Origin: Planktophila turicensis
Lineage (GTDB): Bacteria; Actinomycetota; Actinomycetes; Nanopelagicales; Nanopelagicaceae
Assembly (NCBI GenBank): GCA_965234405.1
Contig: OZ248346.1
Length of the DNA: 64,000 nt
Strand: one strand, 5' to 3'
Position numbers and translations under genes: made by a program. The notes under the pieces were generated by a model, which did no database searches, had not been told where the DNA came from, and saw only the letters and a program-made list of their open reading frames with translations. This document shows positions 51,505-59,961 of the stretch, piece after piece (position 1 is the first letter of the stretch; each line of letters starts with the position of its first letter).

Positions 51505-52851
51505 TTAATTCCCCAGTTCTGCCTTAACCACTGCAGCAAGTGATGCTGCGATTTCTTGTGCAAGGTTATCACTCGCGGCTTCGACCATGACTCTAATGAG
51601 TGGTTCGGTACCTGAGGCACGAAGTAATACTCGACCGTCATCGCCTAGTGTGGATTCAGCCTTAGCAACGGCATCTGCAATTGCCTGTGAAGTGCTGAGC
51701 TTCTCTTTAGCAACATTAGGAACGTTGATCAAAACCTGTGGGAATCGCTTCATCGTTGCCGCAAGTTCTGCAAGTGATTTCTTGGTGCGAACAACTTCTT
51801 GAGCTAATTGAAGAGCAGTAAGGATTCCATCTCCGGTATTTGCGAATTCGCGCATGATGAGGTGGCCTGATTGTTCGCCGCCCAATGAGAAATCGCCTTC
51901 CAGCATCTTCTCGAGAACGTAACGATCACCCACCGCTGTCGTAACAACGTCGATTCCTGATTCCTTCATCGCGTGCATAAATCCAAGGTTGCTCATCACT
52001 GTTCCAACGATTGTGTTGGACTTAAGTGCGCCACGTTCTTTAAATCCGCGACCCAGAATTGTCATGATGGCATCGCCATCAATGACGTTGCCCTGTGCAT
52101 CTACTGCAAGACAGCGATCGGCATCGCCATCGTGTGCGATTCCAAAGTCAGCACCTTCGGCAACAACGCGAGCCTGTAAATCTTCGAGGTGAGTCGATCC
52201 GCAATTCTCGTTGATATTCCAACCATCTGGCGCGTGATGAATTGCAACAACGGTTGCTCCAGCTTTTTCGTAGGCTTGAGGTCCGACAACAGATGAGGCG
52301 CCATTTGCGCAATCAACGACAATCTTTAAACCCTTAAGTGGAGTTGAAACGGATGCAAGCAAGTGGCTGAGGTAGCGATCACTCGCTGTCTCATCAAAAT
52401 TAATGCGACCAACGCCACGACCAGTGGGACGTGTCCATGGCTCGCCCATACGCTTTTCAATCGCTGCTTCAATAGCGTCATCGAGCTTTCCGCCACCACG
52501 TGAGAACAACTTAATTCCGTTATCGGGCATTGGGTTGTGAGATGCAGAGATCATGACACCAAGGTCGGCACCGGATTCTCCGACGAGATAAGCAATTGCT
52601 GGAGTCGGTAGAACGCCTACGCGATAGACGTCAATACCTGCGCTAGCAAGACCTGCAGCAACGGCTGCTTCTAGGAATTCACCTGATGCGCGTGAATCTT
52701 GACCCACGATTGCGCGAGGACGCTTGCCCTTATTCGATGAAGATTCAACCAAGATATGAGCTGCCGCTACTGCGACATCGAGAGCGACTTCAGCTGTGAG
52801 GGTTTCGCTATTTGCTAAAGCACGAATCCCGTCTGTTCCAAAGAGAGCCAT
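51505..52851 (-). CDS. glmM: Phosphoglucosamine mutase
   Basis: A 448-residue PGM-superfamily enzyme starting ALFGTDGIRALANSE. It has the phosphoserine loop SASHNPMPDNG (Ser about 104), metal loop HDGDADRCL, GEQSGH and the C-terminal RASGTEPLIRVM. It converts GlcN-6-P to GlcN-1-P. I chose the ATG at 52851 because AAAGGAG is 6 nt upstream and it gives the family start; the open frame runs further into the rpsI gap. Confidence 0.95.
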   Translation of the reverse strand: MALFGTDGIRALANSETLTAEVALDVAVAAAHILVESSSNKGKRPRAIVGQDSRASGEFLEAAVAAGLASAGIDVYRVGVLPTPAIAYLVGESGADLGVMISASHNPMPDNGIKLFSRGGGKLDDAIEAAIEKRMGEPWTRPTGRGVGRINFDETASDRYLSHLLASVSTPLKGLKIVVDCANGASSVVGPQAYEKAGATVVAIHHAPDGWNINENCGSTHLEDLQARVVAEGADFGIAHDGDADRCLAVDAQGNVIDGDAIMTILGRGFKERGALKSNTIVGTVMSNLGFMHAMKESGIDVVTTAVGDRYVLEKMLEGDFSLGGEQSGHLIMREFANTGDGILTALQLAQEVVRTKKSLAELAATMKRFPQVLINVPNVAKEKLSTSQAIADAVAKAESTLGDDGRVLLRASGTEPLIRVMVEAASDNLAQEIAASLAAVVKAELGN

Positions 52852-52900
52852 AACAACTCCTTTACTGCAGGAACAAACGGGATATCGAGATAAAAAAGAA

Positions 52901-53386
52901 TTAACGCTTTGAGTACTGTGAACGCTTACGCGCCTTCTTAAGGCCGTACTTCTTACGTTCGATAACGCGTGCATCGCGCTTGAGGAAGCCAGCCTTCTTA
53001 AGTGCTGGACGGTTTGCCTCTGTATCGATCTCGTTCAATGAACGAGCAACACCGAGACGAAGTGCGCCAGCCTGACCTGAAACTCCACCACCGTTGATGC
53101 GTGCAAATACATCGTATGTATTTTCAGCGCCTACTGTGCGGAATGGTTCAGAGACGAGCTGCTGGTGAACCTTGTTTGGGAAATAGGCTTCAAGTGTCTT
53201 GCCGTTAACAACCCAACGACCTGTACCTGGTACGAGACGAACGCGAGCAACTGCTTCCTTACGGCGACCTGTACCAGCACCTGGTGCTGTGATTGCCTTG
53301 CGGTTAGTTGCAGCTGCAGGAGTTGAAGAAGAGTAAGAAGTTGGTGTCTCTGTCTCGTCTAGCTCGTTGAAAGTTGTATCTGACAT
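52901..53386 (-). CDS. rpsI: Ribosomal protein S9
   Basis: A 161-residue protein. The S9 core starts near residue 39 (GRRKEAVARVRLVPGTG) and ends with the basic KKARKRSQYSKR tail that reaches the P site. The first 38 residues are an acidic, Thr/Ser-rich extension absent from E. coli S9 but common in actinobacteria. It lies 14 bp below rplM. Confidence 0.95.
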   Translation of the reverse strand: MSDTTFNELDETETPTSYSSSTPAAATNRKAITAPGAGTGRRKEAVARVRLVPGTGRWVVNGKTLEAYFPNKVHQQLVSEPFRTVGAENTYDVFARINGGGVSGQAGALRLGVARSLNEIDTEANRPALKKAGFLKRDARVIERKKYGLKKARKRSQYSKR

Positions 53387-53400
53387 ATCTTCTTTATCCC

Positions 53401-53853
53401 TTACTTAGCGATCTGTGAAACTTGAGTGAATACATATGGTGTTGGTGCCTGTGCAGCATGTGGATGCTCTGGACCTGCGTAAACCTTGAGCTTTGATGCA
53501 ACCTGTGCGCCAAGACGATTCTTAGGAAGCATTCCCTTGATTGCCTTTTCTACTGCGCGTGTTGGGTGCTTCTCGATGAGTTCGCCGTAAACAGTCGATG
53601 TAAGACCGCCTGGGAAACCTGAGTGGTGGTGTGCAAACTTTGTAAGCGCCTTGTTTCCAGAGAGTGCGATCTTCTCTGCGTTGATGATGATGACGAAGTC
53701 ACCCATATCCATGTGTGGCGCGAATGTTGCCTTGTGCTTACCGCGAAGAAGAACTGCAGCATGAGTTGCAAGACGACCGAGCACAACATCTTGTGCATCG
53801 ATGACGTGCCACTTACGGACGACGTCTCCTGCCTTAGGGCTATATGTACGCAT
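53401..53853 (-). CDS. rplM: Ribosomal protein L13
   Basis: A 150-residue protein with YSPKAGDVVRKWHVIDAQD, VLGRLATHAA, DFVIIINAEKI and KGMLPKNRLGAQ, all L13 landmarks. It pairs with rpsI as in nearly all bacteria. A 140-bp gap separates it from the ABC-F gene and should carry its promoter. Confidence 0.95.
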   Translation of the reverse strand: MRTYSPKAGDVVRKWHVIDAQDVVLGRLATHAAVLLRGKHKATFAPHMDMGDFVIIINAEKIALSGNKALTKFAHHHSGFPGGLTSTVYGELIEKHPTRAVEKAIKGMLPKNRLGAQVASKLKVYAGPEHPHAAQAPTPYVFTQVSQIAK

Positions 53854-53993
53854 GCTTTATTACCTTCTTCTTTTAAGTTGAGCTTAGGACTTACGTGTAG
53901 CGCCTCGCTGGCGCAGGAGGGGAACTTTACCTTTCATGCGGGGGGTGGGTCAAAATGGCCCAAAAGCCCGCGTGAACCTGGGCTCAGAAATCC
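53854..53993 (-). promoter_or_regulatory. Leader/terminator gap between ABC-F gene and rplM
   Basis: On the minus strand AGCCC-N10-GGGCT followed by TTT (53984-53962) could be a weak terminator of the ABC-F gene. Further down GCGCC-agcga-GGCGC (53914-53900) forms a short hairpin about 47 nt before rplM, followed by a purine-rich AAAGAAGAAGG SD region. The hairpins are seen; the roles are inferred. Confidence 0.4.
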
Positions 53994-55595
53994 TTAGAAA
54001 TCGAAGACTGGCTCAGGGCTCTCGTAGACCTGGCCATCGGCCCCAAAGACCAAGAATCGGTTAAATCCACGGGTGAACCAGCGGTCGTGGGTCACCGATA
54101 AAACGGTGCCTTCATATTGATCGAGTGCATGCTCTAGAGATTCGGCGCTCGCTAAATCTAAGTTATCTGTTGGCTCATCGAGAAGTAGCAGAGTTGAACC
54201 TGAAAGTTCGAGTAGCAAGATCTGGAAGCGCGCTTGCTGTCCCCCAGAAAGAGATGAGAACTTCTGTTCTGCCTGCTTATCAATTTCATATTTACGAAGC
54301 ACGCTCTTTGCTGGCCCAAGTTGCAACGAATATGTCTCCCACAGAATTTCAAGGAGTGTTTTGCCTTCAAACTCAGGGTGCGAATGTGTTTGTGCGAAGT
54401 AACCAATATCAACACGTGCACCAACTTTAAAATTGCCTGCGTACTTCACCGTTTCATCACCAGAGATCATGCGGAAGAAGTGCGACTTACCTGTGCCGTT
54501 CTTGCCGAGAACTGCAATGCGATCTCCAAAAAAGACTTCAAAGTTAAATGGTTCGGTTAGGTTTGCAATTGCAACATTTTCAAAGGTGAGCGCACGTAAA
54601 CCCGTGCGACCTCCTCGTAAACCGACCTTTACATCTTGCTCGACAGGTGGCGCTTCAGGTGCGCCAGCTTCTTCAAATTTACGAAGACGAGTCTGCATCG
54701 CATGATATTTATTTGCCATATCCGGAGAGCTGGCAGCTTGAACCTGAAGGGTGCGAACCAAATCAATCAGACGCTGATGTTCTTGCTCCCAACGAAGTAG
54801 TAATTCGGCAAAACGTTCGTTGCGAGCCTTGCGTGCTTCATGCCAAGTATCAAACTTTGCCCCATGAACCCATGCAGTATTTCCGTTGACGCCTTGTTCG
54901 AGCGCCACAATACGTGTTGCTGTGTTCTGCAAAAGTTCACGATCGTGACTTACGAAGAGAACAGATTTCTTTGTCTCAGATACAACTTTTTCAAGCCAAC
55001 GCTTTGATGGAACATCGAGGTAGTTATCTGGCTCATCGAGAAGCAGCACTTCTTCAGGGCCTTCAAGCAATGCGCGCAGAACCAACTTCTTCTGCTCTCC
55101 CCCAGACAAGGTATTTACCTTGCGCTCGGCCACATCATCAAATGATTTACCAAGCATCTCGGTACAACATTTATCCCAGATAACTTCGAAGTCATAGCCA
55201 CCGCAATCGCCCCAATCGATAATTGCTTGGGCATAGGCCATCTGGCTCTTCTCAGAACCATCTTCATTCATAACCTTTTCGGTCTCAATAATCTTTGCCG
55301 CAGCATCGCGAATACGAGCCGGGGCCACAGAGATAAGAATTTCGCGCACCGTTGTTTCATCGCGCACAGAACCGATGAACTGACGCATAACTCCGAGGCC
55401 GCCTGTAATTGCAACGCTTCCTTGATCTGGCGAAATATCTCCGCAGATCATGCGAATAAGTGTTGTCTTTCCTGATCCGTTAGGACCAATGAGCGCAACC
55501 TTTGCGCCATCGCCTACGCGGAATGAGACATCGTTCAGTAAGACGCGGCCATCGGATAGCGAATATTCAACAGCTGAAACATCAATATGTCCCAC
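53994..55595 (-). CDS. ABC-F family ATPase (ribosome-associated type)
   Basis: A 533-residue soluble protein with two ABC cassettes (GPNGSGKTTLIRMI; GKNGTGKSHFFRMI), two signatures (LSGGEQKKLVLRAL; LSGGQQARFQILLL) and the linker between. There are no membrane segments. Family members act on ribosomes in translation control or antibiotic protection; resistance cannot be assumed. The start is GTG, overlapping the truA stop (TAGTG). Confidence 0.87.
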   Translation of the reverse strand: MGHIDVSAVEYSLSDGRVLLNDVSFRVGDGAKVALIGPNGSGKTTLIRMICGDISPDQGSVAITGGLGVMRQFIGSVRDETTVREILISVAPARIRDAAAKIIETEKVMNEDGSEKSQMAYAQAIIDWGDCGGYDFEVIWDKCCTEMLGKSFDDVAERKVNTLSGGEQKKLVLRALLEGPEEVLLLDEPDNYLDVPSKRWLEKVVSETKKSVLFVSHDRELLQNTATRIVALEQGVNGNTAWVHGAKFDTWHEARKARNERFAELLLRWEQEHQRLIDLVRTLQVQAASSPDMANKYHAMQTRLRKFEEAGAPEAPPVEQDVKVGLRGGRTGLRALTFENVAIANLTEPFNFEVFFGDRIAVLGKNGTGKSHFFRMISGDETVKYAGNFKVGARVDIGYFAQTHSHPEFEGKTLLEILWETYSLQLGPAKSVLRKYEIDKQAEQKFSSLSGGQQARFQILLLELSGSTLLLLDEPTDNLDLASAESLEHALDQYEGTVLSVTHDRWFTRGFNRFLVFGADGQVYESPEPVFDF

Positions 55596-56443
55596 TAGTC
55601 GCTGCCATCTCTCTTGCCGATAGTCACTTTTGCACGTTCAATAAGTTGATCATTGGTTGGGTAATCCACGCGATAGAGGCTTAAGCCGCGCGCAGGAAAG
55701 ACAAGTGAGTCCGAGACGCGCTCTTTATTTGCCAGTAGTTCTGCCATCCAACTTGGATCTTTGCGACCATCGGCAACACAGACAACTGCGCCCACAAGGT
55801 TTCGAACCATGGAATAACAGAAGGCATCGGCGACAACATCTGCAACGAGCAAGCCATCTTCAGTGCGCTTCCACTCATACTTTTCGAGAGAGCGAATAGT
55901 TGTTCCACCCTGGCGGAATTTACAGAAGGCCGCAAAGTCATGATGGCCGATAACGAGCTTGCTCGCTTCATTCATTCGATCAACGTCGAGTGGGCGATAC
56001 CAAGAAGCCACGTCATAACGCGAAAGTGGCGGAATCACATCATTGTTGTCGATGATCTTGTAAACGTAGTATCTGCGTAGGGCAGAAAAACGAGCATGGA
56101 ATCCTTCAGGGGCATCGGTGATATTCATGATGCGAACATCTTCATCGAGGATGCGATTGAGTTTGTATCTGAAATCTATGTAGTTGAGATCTCCGGCAAA
56201 CATCGCGTCCGGCAGATCAACGTGGATTACCTGCCCAGTTGCGTGAACGCCTGCATCGGTTCGTCCGGCCACAATCGAGTTGGTATCTGTTCGCGAAATA
56301 CGCGAGATTGCTTCTTCAACAAGATCTTGGATTGTGCGACGGTCAGGTTGTGCGCCCCAGCCAAAGAAGTTGGTGCCGTCGTAGGCGATATCGATCCTTA
56401 AACGACGAAACCCACTCTCAGGAAAGAGAGTGGGCTGCGCCAT
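55595..56443 (-). CDS. truA: tRNA pseudouridine(38-40) synthase
   Basis: A 282-residue TruA. It has RIDIAYDGTNFFGWGAQPDRRT, the catalytic-Asp segment VAGRTDAGVHATGQV, HARFSALRRYYVYKI and the C-terminal FCYSMVRNLVGAVV. It modifies positions 38-40 of the anticodon arm. No SD precedes the ATG at 56443, and codons 4-11 form a perfect 9-bp hairpin. Confidence 0.95.
   Translation of the reverse strand: MAQPTLFPESGFRRLRIDIAYDGTNFFGWGAQPDRRTIQDLVEEAISRISRTDTNSIVAGRTDAGVHATGQVIHVDLPDAMFAGDLNYIDFRYKLNRILDEDVRIMNITDAPEGFHARFSALRRYYVYKIIDNNDVIPPLSRYDVASWYRPLDVDRMNEASKLVIGHHDFAAFCKFRQGGTTIRSLEKYEWKRTEDGLLVADVVADAFCYSMVRNLVGAVVCVADGRKDPSWMAELLANKERVSDSLVFPARGLSLYRVDYPTNDQLIERAKVTIGKRDGSD
56411..56434 (-). 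terminator. Perfect hairpin inside the truA 5' end (possible terminator/attenuator)
   Basis: On the minus strand CCCACTCTC-TTTCCT-GAGAGTGGG is followed by TTTCGTCGTTT. It lies nucleotides 10-33 of truA, 28-51 nt after the rplQ stop. The stem is strong and GC-rich while the T tract is interrupted, so partial termination of the ribosomal operon or control of truA translation are both possible. Confidence 0.55.
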
Positions 56444-56461
56444 CGTAAGAGTTACTTAGTT

Positions 56462-56821
56462 TTACTTATCTGTTACGAGTTCGATCACTGCCATAGGAGC
56501 GTTGTCGCCCTTACGTGGACCGATCTTTGTAATACGTGTGTATCCACCTTCGCGGTTAGCGAATGTAGGTGCAATCACTGTGAAGAGCTGGTGTACAACG
56601 CTCTTGTTAGCGATACGCGCCATTACTTCACGACGAGCAGGTAGGTCGCCCTTCTTACCGAAGGTGATCAACTTTTCAGCAAGTGGACGAAGACGCTTCG
56701 CCTTTGCTTCTGTAGTTGTGATCTTTCCGTGCTCGAACAATTGCTCAGCAAGAGTACGAAGAATCAAGCGCTCGTGTGATGGGCCTGAACCCAAACGTGG
56801 GCCTTTAGTTGGCTTTGGCAT
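56462..56821 (-). CDS. rplQ: Ribosomal protein L17
   Basis: A 119-residue protein with PTKGPRLGSGPSHERLILRT, EAKAKRLRPLAEKLIT and the C-terminal TRITKIGPRKGDNAPMAVIEL. It is the last ribosomal protein of the alpha operon, 11 bp below rpoA. Confidence 0.96.
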   Translation of the reverse strand: MPKPTKGPRLGSGPSHERLILRTLAEQLFEHGKITTTEAKAKRLRPLAEKLITFGKKGDLPARREVMARIANKSVVHQLFTVIAPTFANREGGYTRITKIGPRKGDNAPMAVIELVTDK

Positions 56822-56832
56822 TGTCTTCTCCC

Positions 56833-57843
56833 TTATGCCTGATCTGCGTCAGCGAAGTCTTCATCTGACACGTTGTAGTTCTGGTGTTGTGATGGATCGA
56901 AGCCTGCTGGGCTGTCCTTGAGAGACATTCCCATTGATACAAGCTTCGCCTTGATCTCGTCGATTGACTTTGATCCAAAGTTACGGATGTCGAGTAGGTC
57001 AGCCTCTGAACGGTTGACGAGCTCTCCAACTGTGTGAATGCCTTCGCGCTTCAAGCAGTTGTATGAACGAACTGTGAGATCGAGATCTTCGATTGGAAGA
57101 GCAAGATCAGCAGCAAGAGCAGCATCCATAACAGATGGCCCCATCTCGATACCTTCAGCATCAAGATTGAGTTCGCGTGCAAGACCGAAGAGTTCAACAA
57201 GTGTCTTACCAGCTGATGCAACAGCATCGCGTGGCTTCATTGATGGCTTTGTTTCGACATCAACAACAAGACGATCGAAGTCTGTGCGCTGTTCAACGCG
57301 AGTTGCTTCTACCTTGTATGTAACCTTCAAAACTGGTGAATAGATTGAGTCAACAGGAATGCGACCAATCTCTGCTCCAGCTTGCTTGTTCTGTACGGCT
57401 GTGACGTAGCCACGACCGCGCTCGACAGTAAGTTCGATTTCGAGGTTTGCCTTGCCGTTAAGTGTTGCGATGTGGAGTTCAGGGTTGTGAACTTCTACGC
57501 CACTTGGAACAGCAATGTCAGCACCTGTAACAGCGCCTGCACCTGACTTGCGGATGTAGATAACTGAAGGCTCATCGTTATCGCTTGAAAGAACAAGGTT
57601 CTTAATGTTCAAGACGATATCTGTGAGGTCTTCCTTTACACCTTCAAGTGTTGTGAACTCGTGGAGAGCTCCGGCGACACGAATGCTTGTAACTGCTGCA
57701 CCTGGAATAGATGAAAGCAATGTACGGCGCATTGAGTTGCCGAGTGTGTAGCCGAAACCTGGCTCAAGCGGTTCAATGATGAAACGTGAGCGGTTCTCGG
57801 AAATTACTTCTTCGCTAAGCGTTGGGCGTTGTGCAATTAGCAC
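56833..57843 (-). CDS. rpoA: RNA polymerase alpha subunit
   Basis: A 336-residue chain. The N-terminal dimerisation domain has RFIIEPLEPGFGYTLGNSMR, LSSIPGAAVTSIR and VERGRGYV; the C-terminal alpha-CTD has LTVRSYNCLKREGIHTVGEL and LDIRNFGSKSIDEIKAKL. The start is GTG with GAGGAG 6 nt upstream. The 64-bp gap to rpsD holds GGAAATC-N8-GATTTCC (57866-57887). Confidence 0.96.
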   Translation of the reverse strand: MLIAQRPTLSEEVISENRSRFIIEPLEPGFGYTLGNSMRRTLLSSIPGAAVTSIRVAGALHEFTTLEGVKEDLTDIVLNIKNLVLSSDNDEPSVIYIRKSGAGAVTGADIAVPSGVEVHNPELHIATLNGKANLEIELTVERGRGYVTAVQNKQAGAEIGRIPVDSIYSPVLKVTYKVEATRVEQRTDFDRLVVDVETKPSMKPRDAVASAGKTLVELFGLARELNLDAEGIEMGPSVMDAALAADLALPIEDLDLTVRSYNCLKREGIHTVGELVNRSEADLLDIRNFGSKSIDEIKAKLVSMGMSLKDSPAGFDPSQHQNYNVSDEDFADADQA

Positions 57844-57907
57844 TGTTGCTCCTCTTTCTTCTCGCGGAAATCCACTATTTGATTTCCTCTAGGGGGTAAG
57901 AAAACGA

Positions 57908-58534
57908 TTACTTGCTGTAGAGCTCAACAATGAGCTGTTCTTGAACCTGTGTATCGATCACTGATCGAGCAGGTACGCCGTGAATGATGATGCGCATCTG
58001 TGATGCAACAACTTCCATCCACGCTGGAACAGACTTCTCACCGAACTCTGCGCTTGCGACGATAAATGGTGTGAGGTCGTGTGACTTTGGAAGAACATCG
58101 ATGATGTCCATTGGAGAGACACGGAATGAAGGAATGTTTACCTTCTTACCATTTACAACGAAGTGACCGTGGCGAACCAACTGGCGTGCCATGTCACGTG
58201 ACTTTGCAAAGCCTGCGCGGAATACGACGTTGTCGAGACGTGTCTCAAGGATGACGAGAAGGTTTTCACCAGTCTTGCCCTGCTTGCGGTTTGCCTCTTC
58301 GTAGTAACCACGGAACTGCTTCTCGAGAACACCGTAGATACGTGCGCACTTCTGCTTTTCACGCATCTGCAATAGGTATTCAGATTCTTTTGAACGGCCA
58401 CGGCCGTGCTGTCCTGGTGGATAAGGACGTGATTCGATCGGACACTTTGGTCCATCGCACTTTGAGCCCTTGAGGAAGAGCTTTACTTTTTCGCGACGGC
58501 AACGCTTGCAGTCTGCTCCGGTATAACGAGCCAT
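57908..58534 (-). CDS. rpsD: Ribosomal protein S4 (zinc-binding form)
   Basis: A 208-residue S4 starting ARYTGADCKRCRREK, with Cys 9, 12, 26 and 31 forming a zinc site (the C+ type). The S4 RNA-binding domain has LDNVVFRAGFAKSRDMARQL and HGHFVVNGKKVNIPS. In many bacteria S4 represses its own operon. It lies between rpsK and rpoA. Confidence 0.96.
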   Translation of the reverse strand: MARYTGADCKRCRREKVKLFLKGSKCDGPKCPIESRPYPPGQHGRGRSKESEYLLQMREKQKCARIYGVLEKQFRGYYEEANRKQGKTGENLLVILETRLDNVVFRAGFAKSRDMARQLVRHGHFVVNGKKVNIPSFRVSPMDIIDVLPKSHDLTPFIVASAEFGEKSVPAWMEVVASQMRIIIHGVPARSVIDTQVQEQLIVELYSK

Positions 58535-58550
58535 TTATTCTCTTCCTTCC

Positions 58551-58970
58551 TTAAACTCGACGAGGTTTCGGTGGGCGGCAGCCATTGTGTGGAGCTGGAG
58601 TTGTATCTGAGATAGCTCCAACTTCTAGGCCTGCTGCTTGCAATGAACGGATTGCAGTTTCGCGTCCGGAACCAGGTCCCTTTACGAATACATCTACTTT
58701 CTTAAGGCCGTGCTCCTGTGCGCGACGAGCTGCTGCTTCTGCTGCAAGCTGTGCTGCGAATGGAGTCGACTTACGTGAGCCCTTGAAACCTACCTGGCCA
58801 GATGATGCCCAAGAGATAACAGCGCCAGTTGGATCTGTAATAGAGATGATTGTGTTGTTGAAGGTTGACTTGATGAAAGCCTTACCAACTGCAACGTTCT
58901 TCTTCTCTTTCTTACGAAGCTTTACCTTGCCCTTTGTTGCGGCAGCGGACTTTGATTTAGGAGCGGCCAT
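58551..58970 (-). CDS. rpsK: Ribosomal protein S11
   Basis: A 139-residue protein with the S11 core IKSTFNNTIISITDPTGAVI, FKGSRKSTPFAAQLAAE, VFVKGPGSGRETAIR and the PAPHNGCRPPKPRRV end. The lysine/alanine-rich first 20 residues are an extension. It overlaps the rpsM stop by one base. Confidence 0.96.
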   Translation of the reverse strand: MAAPKSKSAAATKGKVKLRKKEKKNVAVGKAFIKSTFNNTIISITDPTGAVISWASSGQVGFKGSRKSTPFAAQLAAEAAARRAQEHGLKKVDVFVKGPGSGRETAIRSLQAAGLEVGAISDTTPAPHNGCRPPKPRRV

Positions 58971-59347
58971 TACTTAGTCACCTTCTTCTTACCGGCAATT
59001 GCCTTACGTGGACCCTTACGAGTACGAGCGTTTGTATGTGTGCGCTGACCACGTACAGGAAGTCCCTTGCGGTGACGAATACCTTGGTAGCTCTGGATTT
59101 CGACTTTACGACGGATATCGCCTGCGATTTCACGGCGGAGATCACCTTCGATTTTGTAGTTAGCTTCGATGTATTCACGAAGCTGAGCAAGTTCTGATTC
59201 TTGCAAATCTTTAACGCGGGTATCTGGAGAAATCCCAGTTGCCTTGAGCGTTTCGTGGGAACGGGTTAGACCCATTCCGAAAATATAGGTGAGTGCAATC
59301 TCTACACGCTTTTCGCGTGGAAGATCGACACCGACTAGACGTGCCAT
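58970..59347 (-). CDS. rpsM: Ribosomal protein S13
   Basis: A 125-residue protein with ARLVGVDLPREKRVEIALTY, IFGMGLTRS, SYQGIRHRKGLPVRGQRT and the basic KKVTK tail. No SD lies at normal distance before the ATG; a GGAGG occurs 22-32 nt upstream inside a palindrome, suggesting structured initiation. It opens the alpha operon. Confidence 0.96.
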   Translation of the reverse strand: MARLVGVDLPREKRVEIALTYIFGMGLTRSHETLKATGISPDTRVKDLQESELAQLREYIEANYKIEGDLRREIAGDIRRKVEIQSYQGIRHRKGLPVRGQRTHTNARTRKGPRKAIAGKKKVTK

Positions 59348-59478
59348 TTATTCAACCATTCTGTATCCGGAGGTCCTCCGCAATGCTCCTCGACATATTT
59401 ATCGAGCCCTGGCCTACCGGTCCGGGGGTCTTAACTATTTCTAGTTAAGTCGCATCACGCGTACTTATTGTCTGGGTA
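59348..59478 (-). promoter_or_regulatory. Structured leader of rpsM (alpha operon)
   Basis: This 131-bp gap between rpmJ and rpsM holds three inverted repeats. They are CTTAACT-N6-AGTTAAG (59430-59449), CTCGA-N8-TCGAG (59389-59406) and CGGAGG-T-CCTCCG (59368-59380). A GC-rich GGACCGGTAGGCCAGGG stretch lies between the first two. Such a leader could host autogenous S4 control of the alpha operon; this is an inference from position. Confidence 0.5.
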
Positions 59479-59592
59479 TTAGCCCTGACGCTGCTTGTGA
59501 CGAAGATTTTCGCAGATCACCATTACGCGACCTTTGCGACGAATGACTTTGCACTTGTCGCAAATCTTCTTCACGCTTGGATTAACCTTCAC
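59479..59592 (-). CDS. rpmJ: Ribosomal protein L36
   Basis: A 37-residue protein reading KVNPSVKKICDKC, then KVIRRKGRVMVICE, then NLRHKQRQG. Cys 11, 14 and 27 and a His near 32 form the zinc ribbon of the C+ type. The start is GTG at 59592 with AAGGAAA 5 nt upstream. It sits between infA and rpsM, its usual place. Confidence 0.95.
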   Translation of the reverse strand: MKVNPSVKKICDKCKVIRRKGRVMVICENLRHKQRQG

Positions 59593-59622
59593 GCGAATTT
59601 CCTTTTGTTAGTGGCGAATTAA

Positions 59623-59844
59623 TTACTTGTAACGGTAAATAATTCGACCCTTTGTAAGGTCGTATGGACTCAGCTCTACGATCACACGGTCAGCAGGCAA
59701 AATACGAATGTAGTTCTTTCGCATCTTTCCGCTGATGTGTGCCAAGACCTTGTGTCCATTTGTTAGTTCAACACGAAACATTGCGTTAGGTAACGCCTCA
59801 GCAACAGTGCCTTCGATTTCGATCGCACCATCTTTACTTGCCAA
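59623..59844 (-). CDS. infA: Translation initiation factor IF-1
   Basis: A 73-residue S1-fold protein with GAIEIEGTVAEALPNAMFRV, LTNGHKVLAHISGKMRKNYI and SPYDLTKGRIIYRYK. The start is TTG with GAAGG about 10 nt upstream. IF-1 assists IF-2/IF-3 at the A site. It is followed by rpmJ. Confidence 0.96.
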   Translation of the reverse strand: MASKDGAIEIEGTVAEALPNAMFRVELTNGHKVLAHISGKMRKNYIRILPADRVIVELSPYDLTKGRIIYRYK

Positions 59845-59961
59845 GGATCAATACCTTCTTCTCTTTTTTGAATTGAACGAAGGGCGATTCTATGGGAGGC
59901 CCCCCTTATAAGGGAAATCGGCTAAATCTCCCCCATTGAACCCCCCAAACACGCAGGAGAT
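59845..59961 (-). repeat. Gap upstream of infA with inverted repeats
   Basis: CTAAATCTCC (59922-59931) and GGAGATTTAG (59956-59965) are a perfect 10-bp inverted repeat around 24 nt and reach into the map stop. CCCTTATAAGGG (59903-59914) is a perfect 12-bp palindrome containing a TATAAG that could be a -10 element for infA. Several C/G runs lie between. No gene fits here. Confidence 0.5.

Noticed and set aside
51400..51520. Possible glmS ribozyme
   Set aside because: glmS starts 3 bp after glmM, leaving no room for the ribozyme.
53994..55595. Antibiotic resistance call for the ABC-F protein
   Set aside because: Family membership alone does not show resistance, and its truA-linked position suggests a housekeeping ribosome role.
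57866..57887. GGAAATC-N8-GATTTCC inverted repeat between rpsD and rpoA as a terminator
   Set aside because: Stem is short and AT-rich and there is no T tract; rpoA needs read-through here.
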